Part shown: piece after piece, positions 39,095-49,116 of the stretch
Position numbering within the stretch: the first letter of the stretch is position 1
Layout of the letters: each line of letters starts with the position of its first letter
Assembly: GCF_010894435.1 (NCBI RefSeq)
Contig: NZ_JAAIXZ010000009.1
Coordinates: 229,342 to 293,341, forward strand
Source: Pyxidicoccus trucidator
Lineage (GTDB): Bacteria > Myxococcota > Myxococcia > Myxococcales > Myxococcaceae
Direction: 5' to 3'
Length of the DNA: 64,000 nucleotides
Notes under the pieces: generated by a model
What the model saw: only the letters and a program-made list of their open reading frames with translations
The model's database searches: none
Told to the model about the DNA's origin: nothing
Position numbers and translations under genes: made by a program

Positions 39095-40123
39095 ATGCAC
39101 CCCGGAGTGTCATTCACCGCCGATGACACGAAGGACTGGCACCTGCCCGTCGCGGGTCCAGGCCTGCTGCTGGATGTGCCCGCGAAGGGGCGGTGGCTTC
39201 AGCGCCCGGCCCTGCACCTGGAGGCCGCGCCCGACTATCGGCTGCGGCTGATGAGCGGAGGACAGTCGCTGCTCTGGGTGCGCATCGCGAGCTACTGGGA
39301 CCGGTGTGCCTTTCTCCGAGGGACGCCTCACGTCCCCTGGCGACTGCCAGCGCTCTCGGCACCCGAGGTGCGCGCGGTGGCACAGGAGCCAGGAACTCCG
39401 CCGTGGTGGGAAGCCTGGGCGTGGCACCTGGGGCGTGCGCTCGTGGAGGCTCCAGCGTCCGTACTGCACACGGGCCGCTGGTGCCTGCGGCCGTTGTGTG
39501 CCATTGCCGCGGACCTGGCCTCGCGCCATGCCATCAGCACGATGGAATGGGAGTTCGGCCAGCCGCCCGCGCCGCCGCACTCGCTGGACACGGTGCTCCG
39601 CTTCCAGCCGGCCTGGGAGGAGAGCTGGTGGCAGGAGCTGCCGGAGCAGAAGCCCGGTGTCCTGCTGCCGCTGCGCGCGCCGTCCGACGCGGACGACGGC
39701 CGCATCAAGAGCTGGCGCAAGCGCGCGAGGGACGGGACGCTGCCGCCCGCGCTGCTGCTGTACGTGGACATCCTCGCGAAGTGGCTGGTCCTGGACGGGC
39801 ATGACCGCGTGCATGCGGCCCTGCTCGAGGGCGTGGAGCCACCGCTGCTCGGACTGTGGCCCTATGTGGAGACACGGCGCGCGGAGAGCCGGGTCCGGGA
39901 GGAAGGCGCCCTGCTCGGCGCGGAGTTCCAGCTGCGCGCGGGAGCGACCCCCGAGGTCATCGACCGCGTCAATCGCCAGCTGGTGCGGAGCTTCGACTGG
40001 CCCGAGCGGGGCACCGTCACCCGCGCGTGGCCCCTGGCCGGCGGTCGCGAGGCCTGGCGCACCGAGGTGTCCGCATGGCGGCGACGGAATGCCATCTCCT
40101 GGGACGGGGACGACTGGGATTAG
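39095..40123 (+). CDS. hypothetical protein with ParB-like motif
   Basis: GAGGAGG sits 6 bases before the ATG at 39095; an in-frame ATG at 38975 would overlap the peroxidase start. The 342-residue protein is Trp-rich in its N-terminal part (SFTADDTKDWHLPV, WWEAWAWHLGRALV). Near residue 230 it has LLLYVDILAKWLVLDGHDR, which recalls the DGHHR core of ParB/sulfiredoxin-like domains. It has no signal peptide. Function unknown. Confidence 0.65.
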   Translation: MHPGVSFTADDTKDWHLPVAGPGLLLDVPAKGRWLQRPALHLEAAPDYRLRLMSGGQSLLWVRIASYWDRCAFLRGTPHVPWRLPALSAPEVRAVAQEPGTPPWWEAWAWHLGRALVEAPASVLHTGRWCLRPLCAIAADLASRHAISTMEWEFGQPPAPPHSLDTVLRFQPAWEESWWQELPEQKPGVLLPLRAPSDADDGRIKSWRKRARDGTLPPALLLYVDILAKWLVLDGHDRVHAALLEGVEPPLLGLWPYVETRRAESRVREEGALLGAEFQLRAGATPEVIDRVNRQLVRSFDWPERGTVTRAWPLAGGREAWRTEVSAWRRRNAISWDGDDWD

Positions 40124-40152
40124 ACTCGCGGACTTTCTGGGAGCCTCCGTCC

Positions 40153-40689
40153 ATGCGCCACCCCCTGGTCTTCGTCCTGTCCGCCCTCTGCCTTCTTCTC
40201 GCGCATCCGGCGCGAGCGCAGGCCATCTCCTCTGCGTACACCGACCTTACGAACTGCCCTCGCGACACCACCCACGATGAGGACGCGGAGGAACACGGCT
40301 CCGATGCGCCCACCGATTGCCCGGGCCCTGGCGGCGAGTACCGCGTCCACGAGTACTACAGCGCGTACGGCATCCACCGGAGCATCGACCTGAACGCCGA
40401 GCCCTCCAGCTTCTCGGTCCGGCTGCTCCCGACGAAGGACGAGTGCCCGGTCTCCCGCTACGGCAACAAGGTGGAGTGGCGGCTGAAGGGAGGTAAGCCC
40501 TTCGCGGTGATTCAGCGCGTGACGTGCTTCGAGGACACGGGGAGCGGGCCGGGAAAGCGGCTCGCGGAGTATCTGGTGGTGAAGGGCCTCAAGGGCTTCG
40601 AGTCGCTGGACGGCGCGGTGTCCGCGAAGCAGAAGAACGCGAACGAGAAGGCTCGGGCCCTCGCGGACAAGGCAGCCCAGGGGCGCTGA
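40153..40689 (+). CDS. secreted hypothetical protein
   Basis: The 178-residue protein begins with a signal peptide (MRHPLVFVLSALCLLLAHPARAQA). The mature part has four cysteines and a motif GGEYRVHEYYSAYGIHRSIDL, then a Lys/Ala-rich helical C-terminus. No family is recognised. It lies 29 bases after the ParB-like gene and may share its transcript. Confidence 0.7.
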   Translation: MRHPLVFVLSALCLLLAHPARAQAISSAYTDLTNCPRDTTHDEDAEEHGSDAPTDCPGPGGEYRVHEYYSAYGIHRSIDLNAEPSSFSVRLLPTKDECPVSRYGNKVEWRLKGGKPFAVIQRVTCFEDTGSGPGKRLAEYLVVKGLKGFESLDGAVSAKQKNANEKARALADKAAQGR

Positions 40690-40724
40690 CACGTCCAGCG
40701 CGGGCCCCGGTAACGCGTGAGGCA

Positions 40725-40748
40725 GTGGGCGGCGCGTGAGCCGCCCAC
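40725..40748. terminator. bidirectional hairpin terminator
   Basis: GTGGGCGGC (40725-40733) pairs perfectly with GCCGCCCAC (40740-40748), between convergent genes. Confidence 0.65.
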
Positions 40749-40759
40749 CGCCACGTTCC

Positions 40760-42214
40760 TCAGCGAGGCGCGGGCGTCGGAGGAAGCTCGCCCTTCCCTT
40801 CCTTCGCTCCCGCGTTCACCACCACGGCCTGACCGGGCGCACGCGCGGTGCCGTCCGTCTTCAGGATGTTCACCAGGGCCATCATCTGCGCCACCAGGGT
40901 GGCCACGCCCTGCCCGTCCTGGGCCCCACCGCTCCCGCCGATGGAGACCGAGCGCAGCTCCTGCGGCTTCGGCAGCTTCTCCGCGATGTCCGGCAGCAGC
41001 TCCACCAGCCGAGCCTGCACGTTGGCCGGGGTGAGCTCGTTGAGGATGCGCTGCCGCGTCTCCAGCAACTCCAGCTCCATCTTCGCCTGACGGTTGGCCG
41101 CCGCGCGCTCCACGTCGCTGACCTCGGTGAGGGCCAGCACCTCCCGCTTGTGCTTGGCCGCTTCCGCCTCCTGCTTCTGCTTCGTCAGCTCCGTCTCCAC
41201 CGCCAGTCGCGCCTTCTCCAGCTCCGCGGCCTGGAGCGCGGACTGCTGCCGGTCCACCGCGAGCCGCCGCGCGTCCTCCTCCTCACGCTGCTGCCGGCGC
41301 AGCTGCTCGGTCTGCTCCCGGTCGTACGCCTCCGCGTTCTTGTGCGCCCGCAGCATGGCCAGCTCGCCGTCGCTCTCCAGCCGCATGCGCTCCCGGGCCT
41401 GCTCCACCTCCAGCTCCCGGTGGGCCAGCGCCTCCTCCGTCCCGAGCGACGCCAGGCGCGCCACCCGCTCGCGCTCGGAGCGGAATGGCGTCTGGAGGCT
41501 CTCCCAGAGGCGCGCGGAGCTGACCACCGCCTCCTTGATCTGCACGGTGACGATGCGCAGCCCCAGGCCCTTGTCTCCGCCGCCACCACCCTCGGCCACG
41601 TGCCGCAGCCGGGCCGTGAGCTCCTCGATGATGGGCTGCTTGTCGGACAGCACCGCGTCGATGCTCATCGTCGCCACCTTGTCCTTGATGGCCGCCTCCG
41701 CCTGCTCGCGGAGCTGGACGTTCACCACGCGCATCGGGTCCTCCGCGTCCGTGAAGTCCAGCTTCCGGTATGCGGTGCCGAAGTCCTCGATGATCCACTG
41801 CACGTAGCCCTGCACCAGCAGCCCCTGCAGCTCGCGGCAGATGCAGTGCGCGTTGATCATGATGGTCTGCATCGCGCCCGGCGCGACGATGAAGGAGTCC
41901 TTCGACGGGTCGAACCGGAACGACACCCCCAGGCCGATGTGCAGTGGCTGAGGATGGCCCCGGCGCGTGTGGACGACGTAGGCGTTGGGCGGGACGATGA
42001 CCGTCTTCCACCGCCAGAAGCCGGTGACGCGCACGTCCACCGCGTTGCCCGTCCGCTCCGCCACGGCCGCCGCCGCGCGCCGCATGGGCGCCATGTTCTG
42101 CTGGGCCTGCACGGGCGACATCACCTTGCGCGCCTTCAGGTCCACTTCCACGCGCTGCTGCTGCTCGCGCACCTGGTCCAGGTACTCGTTGCGCACCGGC
42201 TCCTTCGATTGCAT
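40760..42214 (-). CDS. SPFH/band-7 domain protein with long coiled coil
   Basis: The start is the ATG at 42214; a GTG at 42220 is also possible. The roughly 484-residue protein has an SPFH-like N-terminal half (VIVPPNAYVVHTRRGHPQP, VSFRFDPSKDSFIVAPGAMQ, VSSARLWESLQTPFRSERER). A coiled coil of about 130 residues rich in Glu, Arg, Gln and Ala follows, then a short C-terminal region. No signal peptide or membrane helix is obvious, so it may attach to membranes peripherally, as flotillin-like scaffolds do. Confidence 0.8.
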   Translation of the reverse strand: MQSKEPVRNEYLDQVREQQQRVEVDLKARKVMSPVQAQQNMAPMRRAAAAVAERTGNAVDVRVTGFWRWKTVIVPPNAYVVHTRRGHPQPLHIGLGVSFRFDPSKDSFIVAPGAMQTIMINAHCICRELQGLLVQGYVQWIIEDFGTAYRKLDFTDAEDPMRVVNVQLREQAEAAIKDKVATMSIDAVLSDKQPIIEELTARLRHVAEGGGGGDKGLGLRIVTVQIKEAVVSSARLWESLQTPFRSERERVARLASLGTEEALAHRELEVEQARERMRLESDGELAMLRAHKNAEAYDREQTEQLRRQQREEEDARRLAVDRQQSALQAAELEKARLAVETELTKQKQEAEAAKHKREVLALTEVSDVERAAANRQAKMELELLETRQRILNELTPANVQARLVELLPDIAEKLPKPQELRSVSIGGSGGAQDGQGVATLVAQMMALVNILKTDGTARAPGQAVVVNAGAKEGKGELPPTPAPR

Positions 42215-42289
42215 GCCCACGCGGCCCCCGACCCCAGCGGGGCGCCGTTCATCGGCGCACGGCTACCGGGGCTCTCCATGGAGGGGAGT

Positions 42290-42523
42290 CTACCGGAATG
42301 CGTCGACGATGTAGGCGCCCGCCGAGGAGTACTGGAGGACGGCCATCCCGGGCTTCGATTCGGGCAGCTTCTTGAGCTGACCGCGAAATGGGCCGTCATA
42401 CAGGGTGATGGGGCTGTCGGACCTGACCCGGCGCTGACGCCCGGAGAGGCGTTGGCCGGAAACGAGGACGGTCCGCAAAAGTGACTTCGCGCGGGCTGCC
42501 ATCTCCACCGAACCCTTGTCCAA
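42290..42523 (-). CDS. possible small basic protein (77 residues)
   Basis: A minus-strand frame fills most of the 42215-42593 gap. Its C-terminal half (SDSPITLYDGPFRGQLKKLP, then SAGAYIVDAFR) reads like real protein, and codon positions show GC3 bias. The start is unclear: ATG at 42523 or 42502, neither with a good ribosome site. No family is recognised. Apart from this frame I see nothing in the gap. Confidence 0.4.
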   Translation of the reverse strand: MDKGSVEMAARAKSLLRTVLVSGQRLSGRQRRVRSDSPITLYDGPFRGQLKKLPESKPGMAVLQYSSAGAYIVDAFR

Positions 42524-42593
42524 TGCACCGTGCGCTCGAACGATGCGTCAGGGCTCCGCGTGACAATGACCTCCATTCCACTGGAGGACAGTC

Positions 42594-43934
42594 ATGCACG
42601 GGGTGCTGTTGGTGTGGCTGCTGCTGGGGCAGGCCGGGGACGCCGAGCAGCCGGTGGTGGAGGGTGAAGGTGAGACGACGTACTGGCCGGGGCCCGACGA
42701 GGAGAGCCTGCACTACGGCGTGAGCCTGGAGGTGTCCGGGCTGACGCTGCTGCCAGGCATGGAGGAGGGCTCCGTCGAGGGCCATGCGCAGGTGGAACCC
42801 ACGTTGATTCTGGATGGCGGGGAGCGCTTTGGCCTCAACATGGGCGCGCCCTTGAGGCTGCAAGTAGCGAGAGGCGCCCACGCGGCCACGGGCGGCGACC
42901 TCCTCCGTGCGCGGGACTGGGACAGCCTCTCGGACGTCGGCCAGCTGGTACGCGAGCTGAGGGTGGGCGCGGCCACCTCGCCCGCCATGCTGCGAGCAGG
43001 CGCGCTGGAGGAGTACAGCCTCATGGGTGGCCATCTGGTGGGCCGCTACTCCAACCGCTTCAACCCCGACTACCACCCGGCCGGCGCCGTCCTCTCAGGC
43101 GCGCTGGTGCCACTGTACGCGGAGGCCTTCACCAGTGACGTCCTGGCCGCGCGGCTGGTGGGCGGCGAGCTGACAGTCAACCTCGCGTAGCTGCTGGGCG
43201 ACGCCTCCCAGCCCTCGGACTGGTGTGCGCTGTCGCTGTCGGCCGTGCATGACGTGGGCAGGGCGGAGGGGCGTACCCCCGAGGTGACGCTGGTCCATGC
43301 GGATTTTGACGCGGCTCTCGTCTTCCGGGACGACTTCCAGGTGTTTCTCCTGGCCGGGGCAGGCACGCGCGCGGGACGGGAGGGAGCATGGGGTGCCCTG
43401 GTAGGCGCGGGGCTGGAGAGCGTCTCCGACACACTGCGAGTACATGCGCAGGTGGAGGCGCGGCGGCAGCATGGCGGCTTCCGCCAGGGCTTCTTCGGCC
43501 CGGACTACGAGCTGGGACGCTTCGTCGCCGCCGGGCATGCCTCGCTACCGGCGGCGCAAGCACCCTTCCCGGACGGCTACTCCGTCTTCGGCGAGCTCAC
43601 CATCGCCCGCGACACGCTGCATCTGGACCATGCGCGACGCGAGCTGCACCTGAGTCTGGCGGCCGAGGCCTTCAGCTGGGGGCGGCTGGACACCCAGGTG
43701 CGCATCTCTACGTGGCGCATGCTGCGCCACCTGTACCTGGCGCTGGACGTGCTGGGGGTGGGCGTGGGGCAGCCGAAGGCGCGCTACGCCGTCTCCGGAG
43801 AGGTGCGCTACCGCTTCACCCGATACCTCTATGTTCTGGGGCGTGGGGGCACGCTGCTGTCGTTGCAACCGGACGCCACCGTGCGGCCCGGGGTGCAGGC
43901 CCAGCTGGGCCTCGGCGCCACCTACGCGCGCTGA
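42594..43934 (+). pseudogene. outer-membrane-like protein interrupted by an in-frame TAG
   Basis: Two reading frames, 42594-43190 and 43191-43934, are in the same phase and separated only by TAG at 43188-43190 (codon 199 of 447). The upstream part has a weak signal sequence. Both halves show alternating hydrophobic patterns (LHYGVSLEVSGLTLLPG, VLVHADFDAALVFRDDF-like, YRFTRYLYVLGRGGTLLSL) of a beta-barrel. The second half has no own ribosome site and continues smoothly. One base change would restore the protein, so this is a recent nonsense mutation, a sequencing error, or readthrough. It precedes the AHH toxin gene. Confidence 0.65.
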
Positions 43935-43979
43935 GACGGCCGCGTCCTTTCACGTGACGACGTACTTCCGGGGAATGCC

Positions 43980-44821
43980 ATGCATCCTGTCTTGACGCGC
44001 GGAGTGGCGGCCGGGCTGGCCCTGTTGCTGGTGGTTTCGAGCGCGCCAGCCCGGGCGGACGGCGGAAGGCGCTGGTGGTGGCGACAGCGGCGGCGCGCAC
44101 CTTCGCCGAGGTGAAGGTGGCGGGAGAGCGCTTCGGGCGAGCGGTGGGGGAGGACGGAGCGCGGGTGCTCTTCGTCCTGGCCTCCCTCGCCATGGGGAAG
44201 GACCTGCACGGCATCCTCAAGCGGCTGCCGCGAGCACCGCCCTCGGGCCCGGCGCTGGTGGCCGAACTGCCCGGAGGCATGAGGGTGCGGCTGCCGGCGC
44301 TCAAGCCTCCGTCGGGGACGGCGGGTGCAGCGACGGCCATGGACGGAGGCAAGGTGGTGTCCGTCACCGTGGTGGGTGACCGCTTCGTCGTCGCCATGGC
44401 CGCCGGGGCCGGGGGCGCGGCGGGGGGCGGCCTGAGTGGGGGCAGCGGTGCGGCGTCTGTCTCGGGCTCGCCAGCCCCGTCATCCAAGCGGTTGGCGGCC
44501 AACCTGGAGTCAGCGGGCGTGCGCCGCCCTCAGGGCACGGATGCGCACCACATCGTCGCCGCGAATGCCGAGGCGGCGGGATCTGCACGCGCGGTGCTTC
44601 ATCGCTTCGGCGTGGACATCGACGATGCCGCGAACGGCGTCTTCCTGCCGAGCAATAGCCATGTCATCAACCCGGCACCGGGTTCGGTTCATTCGACCAT
44701 TCACACGAATGAGTATTACAGTGCGGTAGATTTTGCATTGAGGCGGGCCAGGAGCCGGCAAGACGTGCTGGAGATTCTCAGCCAACTGCGCCAGATGCTG
44801 CTCTCGGGCTCATTGCCATGA
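43980..44821 (+). pseudogene. AHH-nuclease toxin gene with frameshift after signal peptide
   Basis: The ATG at 43980 opens a signal peptide (TRGVAAGLALLLVVSSAPARA), but its frame soon stops. The main frame, open from about 44066 (KALVVATAAARTFAEVKV) to 44821, lacks a good start except GTG 44075. One missing base near 44062-44068 (GGCGGAAGG) explains both. The C-terminal domain has the AHH signature TDAHHIVAAN with a later NSHVINP, marking an HNH/EndoVII-fold nuclease toxin. The immunity gene overlaps its stop by ATGA. GC content falls toward the 3' end, as in exchanged polymorphic-toxin tips. It may still be made as a cytosolic form from the GTG. Confidence 0.7.
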
Positions 44822-45384
44822 GACGGTCGGAGCAAGATTTGAAGATTTTTGTGTTTGTAGGAGAAGAGGGGTTTGAAACCGCTCAACCCGTTGAACAGGA
44901 AGAATATACGCGGCTGGACTCGCTGATTGATGGGACCCCGCGAGCGGACTCATGGGAGCCCTTGCTCATGAAAATCATCGACAAAGGGGAACGCCGTCGC
45001 ACCTTGCAACAGTCAGATGCGCCATGGATGACCGGAGACCTGCTCGTTCTCAGGCAGAATGCTGCTGAGGCGCTCAGGCCATTTCTCGCAGGCCATGGTG
45101 AATTCCTGGCCCTGGCGTGCGAACAAGCGGCCCTGGTCATGTTCAACGCCTTGTGTATGGTCGATGCTCTCGACGAAGCCGCATCAACCCTGAAGAGGCT
45201 TGACGATGGACGTATCTGGTGGGTTGGAAAATACGTCTTTCATAAGGCAGCCGTTCAAAGCCTACAGGCCTTCAAGCTGACAAACCTCCAGCCCAGCCCG
45301 CTGTTCGTAGGCGAGGAGTTCCTGGAACGGTGGCGAGCCGCCGGCCTCAAGGGTTTGGCGTTTCGGCAGGTATGGGAAGGCTGA
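44818..45384 (+). CDS. Imm11/DUF1629-like immunity protein
   Basis: The ATG overlaps the toxin stop (44818-44821). The 188-residue acidic protein ends with LFVGEEFLERWRAAGLKGLA and FRQVWEG, the pattern seen at the end of Imm11 (DUF1629) immunity proteins. Its base composition is clearly more AT-rich than the neighbours (for example 44835-44900), which points to horizontal transfer with the toxin tip. It should neutralise the AHH nuclease in the cytoplasm. Confidence 0.75.
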   Translation: MRRSEQDLKIFVFVGEEGFETAQPVEQEEYTRLDSLIDGTPRADSWEPLLMKIIDKGERRRTLQQSDAPWMTGDLLVLRQNAAEALRPFLAGHGEFLALACEQAALVMFNALCMVDALDEAASTLKRLDDGRIWWVGKYVFHKAAVQSLQAFKLTNLQPSPLFVGEEFLERWRAAGLKGLAFRQVWEG

Positions 45385-45413
45385 GCCCGCCCTGCTGACG
45401 CGAAGCGGCGCCC

Positions 45414-46772
45414 CTACTTCTTCGAGCGCAGCAGCACGAACTCCACACGGCGGTTCAGCTCACGGCCGCGCGGAATGAGGTTCGGCGCCTTGGGGCGGGC
45501 ATCTCCCACGCCCCAGGTCTCGATGCGAGACGGATCCAGCCCCGCGGCCACCAACAGCTCCGCCACCGCCCGGGCCCTGGCCTCGGACAGTCCCTGACGG
45601 GACTTCGCGGCGCCCTCGCGGTTGTCGGTGTGCCCTTCCAGGCGCAAGCGGAGGGACTCGTCGCGCACCATCATGTCCACCAGCAGGGCCAGCCCGGCGG
45701 TGGAGCCCTTCTTCGGCGCGGACTGCTGCTCGGCGAAGCGCGGCTGCTTGGGCAGCTCCACCCGCTCGTTCTTCACGCTGGCCTGCTGCGTCTTCTTCGC
45801 CGGGGCCTTCGCGAGCGTGAAGGCCACCGTGGGCTCCGTGTCACGCGTCAGCTTCACCTTGCGAGTCTGCGCCAGGTAGCCGCGCGACAGCACGTCCACC
45901 GAGTACTCGCCCGGCGGCAACATCACCGGCGTGGGCTTGCGCGCCTTCGGGTCCACGAGCACCTGCTGCGGCGCCCCCTTCCCCCGCACGTACACCGTGG
46001 CCGAGATGGGCTTCTTCCCCGCCAGCACCTTGAGCAGCAGCTTCGCGGGCGCCACCGGCCCCTGCTCCGGACGCTGCGATACCGGGACGACGGCGGGCAC
46101 CGCGGCCGTCTGCGTGGGCTGTGTCCCCGACACCGGCTGCACCGGAGGCGGCGTGACGGGCGCCACGGGCGTCTGCGCCACCTTCGTGGGAGTCCCGGCG
46201 TCCGCCGCGTCCGGAATGGCCACGTCCGCGAGCTGCGCGGTCATCTCCACCGACACGTCATGCGACAGCTTCAGCTTCAGCCGGGGGTCCGGCGCGGTGG
46301 GATTGATGCTCGGCAGCACCTTCACCCGGACCCGCAGACCCTTCTGCACCTGGAACGTGACGGACGCCGTCAGCTTCCAGAGGAAACCGCTCTCCTCGCT
46401 GAAGAGGTTCCACGCCTCGTTCGCATACGTGACGTGCGACACGAGCGTGAAGGAGCCTTCCTCCACCTTCACCACCGCCAGCTTGTGCTGGCCCGGGGCG
46501 TTGAGCTTCTCCGCCCCCGGGACGGCCAGCGGCTGGCCGTTGAGGGAGAAGTCCGCCTCCACCAGCTTGTAGCCGCGATTGGTGCCGGCGCCGGGGAGCC
46601 CCTCGAAGGAGATGACCACCTCCGGGGGAGGCGTCTTCACCAGGGCCTGGAGCTGCCGGTCCAGGTCGTCGCGCGCACGCTGCTCCACGGACGAGGGCTC
46701 TGCCGCGCGCGCGGAGGCGGCGAGCAGTCCCATGATGACGAGTAGCAGTGCCTGAGAAGTGGAGGAAGCCAC
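45414..46772 (-). CDS. OmpA-family protein with PEGA-like repeat region
   Basis: The start codon is GTG at 46772, followed by a signal peptide ([15 protein letters not shown]). The 452-residue protein has an N-terminal beta domain, a Pro/Thr/Val linker ([15 protein letters not shown]), and a PEGA-like segment ([20 protein letters not shown]). The C-terminal OmpA peptidoglycan-binding domain has [22 protein letters not shown] and [12 protein letters not shown]. It anchors the outer envelope to the wall. Confidence 0.85.
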   Translation of the reverse strand: MASSTSQALLLVIMGLLAASARAAEPSSVEQRARDDLDRQLQALVKTPPPEVVISFEGLPGAGTNRGYKLVEADFSLNGQPLAVPGAEKLNAPGQHKLAVVKVEEGSFTLVSHVTYANEAWNLFSEESGFLWKLTASVTFQVQKGLRVRVKVLPSINPTAPDPRLKLKLSHDVSVEMTAQLADVAIPDAADAGTPTKVAQTPVAPVTPPPVQPVSGTQPTQTAAVPAVVPVSQRPEQGPVAPAKLLLKVLAGKKPISATVYVRGKGAPQQVLVDPKARKPTPVMLPPGEYSVDVLSRGYLAQTRKVKLTRDTEPTVAFTLAKAPAKKTQQASVKNERVELPKQPRFAEQQSAPKKGSTAGLALLVDMMVRDESLRLRLEGHTDNREGAAKSRQGLSEARARAVAELLVAAGLDPSRIETWGVGDARPKAPNLIPRGRELNRRVEFVLLRSKK

Positions 46773-47057
46773 GGGGGGCTACAGCATCTCACAACCGGGG
46801 CACATCGCGAGTTGTCCGCCAGCAGGGCTGACGACCAGCCGACCCTTCGGTCCCCCTCCCCGCCCCGGACCCGCGTCATCCTGACGACATGGCCAGGCAG
46901 CTACCGCTGCCTGCCCCCGGCCACGTGTACGACACCTGCCCCTACCTCGACTTTTGGCTCCCATCGGGAGAGGTTTTCCGCCCCCGGGCGGGCCCCTCGC
47001 GGCGCCAGCCTTCCGACTACCCATCCAGGCCCCATCGGCGCTACGCCTAGGCTCCCC

Positions 47058-48692
47058 ATGAACGACTTCCAGTTCCAGGAAATGTTGCCGCTGGGCAAGG
47101 ACGAGACGCCCTTCCGGCTCCTCACGAAGGATCACGTCTCCACGTTCGAGGCCGCCGGGCGCACCTTCGTCCAGGTCGAGCCCGAGGGGCTCACCCTCCT
47201 CACCCGCGAGGCCATGCGCGACATCGCGCACCTGCTGCGCCCCGGACACCTGGGCCAGCTCGCCCACATCCTCAAGGACCCGGAGGCGTCGGCGAATGAC
47301 CGCTTCGTGGCGCTGGAGCTGCTGAAGAACGCCAACATCGCCGCTGGCGGCGTGCTGCCCTCCTGCCAGGACACGGGCACCGCCATCGTCATGGGCAAGA
47401 AGGGCCAGTACGTCCTCACCCAGGGCAATGACGAGGAGGCCATCTCCCGGGGCGTGTTCGACACGTACCGCACGTCCAACCTGCGCTACTCGCAGATGGC
47501 GGCGCTCGACATGTACAAGGAGGTCAACACCAACAACAACCTCCCCGCGCAAATCGAGCTCTACGCCACCGAGGGCGACGCCTACAAGTTCCTCTTCATG
47601 GCCAAGGGCGGCGGCTCCGCGAACAAGAGCTACCTCTTCCAGGAGACGAAGGCGCTGCTCAACCCGCAGAGCCTGCTGTCCTTCCTCGACGCGAAGATCC
47701 GCTCGCTGGGCACCGCCGCGTGCCCGCCGTACCACCTGGCCATCGTCGTGGGCGGCACCTCCGCCGAGTTCGCGCTGAAGACCGCCAAGTACGCCTCCGC
47801 CCGCTACCTGGACACGCTGCCCCGCGAGGGCAACGCCATGGGCCGCGGCTTCCGCGACGTGGAGCTGGAGCAGGAGGTGCTCAAGCTCACGCAGCGCACC
47901 GGCATCGGCGCGCAGTTCGGCGGCAAGTACTTCTGCCATGACGTGCGCGTCATCCGCCTGCCCCGCCACGGCGCGTCCTGCCCGGTGGCCATCGCCGTGT
48001 CGTGCTCGGCGGACCGGCAGGTGCTGGGCAAGATCACCCGCGACGGCATCTACCTGGAGCAGCTGGAGGCGGACCCGGCGAAGTACCTGCCCGAGACGAC
48101 GGAGGCGGACCTCAACGGAGAGGTGGTGAAGATCGACCTCAACCGCCCCATGAGCGAGATTCGCGCCGAGCTGTCCCGCTACCCCATCAAGACGCGCCTG
48201 ATGCTCTCCGGCCCCATGGTCGTGGCGCGCGACATCGCGCATGCGAAGCTCAAGGAGCGCCTGGACGCAGGCCAGGGCATGCCGCAGTACCTGAAGGACT
48301 ACATGGTCTACTACGCCGGCCCGGCGAAGACGCCCGAGGGGTACGCCTCCGGCTCGTTCGGCCCGACGACGGCCGGCCGCATGGACGCCTACGTGGACCA
48401 GTTCCAGGCCCAAGGCGGCAGCTTCGTGATGCTGGCCAAGGGCAACCGCTCGCCCGCCGTCACCGAGGCGTGCAAGAAGCACGGCGGCTTCTACCTCGGC
48501 TCCATCGGCGGCCCGGCGGCGCGGCTGGCCCAGGACTGCATCAAGAAGGTGGAGGTCCTGGAGTACGAGGAGCTGGGCATGGAGGCCGTGTGGAAGATCG
48601 ACGTGGTCGACTTCCCCGCCTTCATCGTCGTGGACGACAAGGGCAACGACTTCTTCGCCAACATCAACAAGCCGACCGCGAAGAAGGCCTGA
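47058..48692 (+). CDS. fumarate hydratase, class I (4Fe-4S)
   Basis: The ATG at 47058 gives a 544-residue enzyme, the usual length for one-chain class I fumarases; upstream sequence to 46812 is open but not protein-like. Cluster-binding cysteines lie in [18 protein letters not shown] and AVSCSADRQ. The C-terminal domain has [35 protein letters not shown] and [20 protein letters not shown]. It converts fumarate to malate in the TCA cycle. Confidence 0.92.
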   Translation: MNDFQFQEMLPLGKDETPFRLLTKDHVSTFEAAGRTFVQVEPEGLTLLTREAMRDIAHLLRPGHLGQLAHILKDPEASANDRFVALELLKNANIAAGGVLPSCQDTGTAIVMGKKGQYVLTQGNDEEAISRGVFDTYRTSNLRYSQMAALDMYKEVNTNNNLPAQIELYATEGDAYKFLFMAKGGGSANKSYLFQETKALLNPQSLLSFLDAKIRSLGTAACPPYHLAIVVGGTSAEFALKTAKYASARYLDTLPREGNAMGRGFRDVELEQEVLKLTQRTGIGAQFGGKYFCHDVRVIRLPRHGASCPVAIAVSCSADRQVLGKITRDGIYLEQLEADPAKYLPETTEADLNGEVVKIDLNRPMSEIRAELSRYPIKTRLMLSGPMVVARDIAHAKLKERLDAGQGMPQYLKDYMVYYAGPAKTPEGYASGSFGPTTAGRMDAYVDQFQAQGGSFVMLAKGNRSPAVTEACKKHGGFYLGSIGGPAARLAQDCIKKVEVLEYEELGMEAVWKIDVVDFPAFIVVDDKGNDFFANINKPTAKKA

Positions 48693-48704
48693 GGCATGGC
48701 GATG

Positions 48705-48730
48705 CGCCCCGGGGCTTCAGACCCGGGGCG
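48705..48730. terminator. hairpin terminator after fumarase
   Basis: CGCCCCGGG (48705-48713) pairs with CCCGGGGCG (48722-48730). It overlaps the 3' end of the convergent small gene and can serve both. Confidence 0.6.
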
Positions 48731-48947
48731 ACTCGCTGCTCACGGGCGCGGGGGCCGGCGGCGGGACACGCTTCTTCGGAGGGATGATGGAGCGGCGCGG
48801 CCCCTTGAGGGCGACGCCCAGCAGCATGGTCGCCGGGAGCAGCATCCCCAGGCCCTGCGTGAGATTGTCGGGAGGCCGCACGACGGCGCCCAGCACCATC
48901 GCGGAGAAGAGAAGGCCGCAGACCAGGCGGATGATGAGGGAGCTCAC
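48717..48947 (-). CDS. small membrane protein
   Basis: The GTG start at 48947 follows AGAGG by 6 bases. The 76-residue protein has two hydrophobic segments (IIRLVCGLLFSAMVLGAVV and LGMLLPATMLLGVAL) and a Pro/Lys-rich tail. No family is recognised. Confidence 0.65.
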   Translation of the reverse strand: MSSLIIRLVCGLLFSAMVLGAVVRPPDNLTQGLGMLLPATMLLGVALKGPRRSIIPPKKRVPPPAPAPVSSESPRV

Positions 48948-49116
48948 ACGGAACCTCTATCAGGAGTGTCCGCCAGCCTAAGCACCCGGGGCTGACTGTC
49001 CACCCGCCCCCTCGCTTTCCAGCCGGCCGCCACGCCCCTGCCTGCGCCTACACGGGGCGCTCACGTCGGCGCGGCGGCCCGGGCGGAACCTCGCGCCGGG
49101 CCGCCACCGGGAAGCC

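Noticed and set aside
43188-43190. Pyrrolysine or suppressed TAG
   Set aside because: No pyl genes or suppressor tRNA are visible, and other genes in the window end normally at TAG (for example the precursor peptides).
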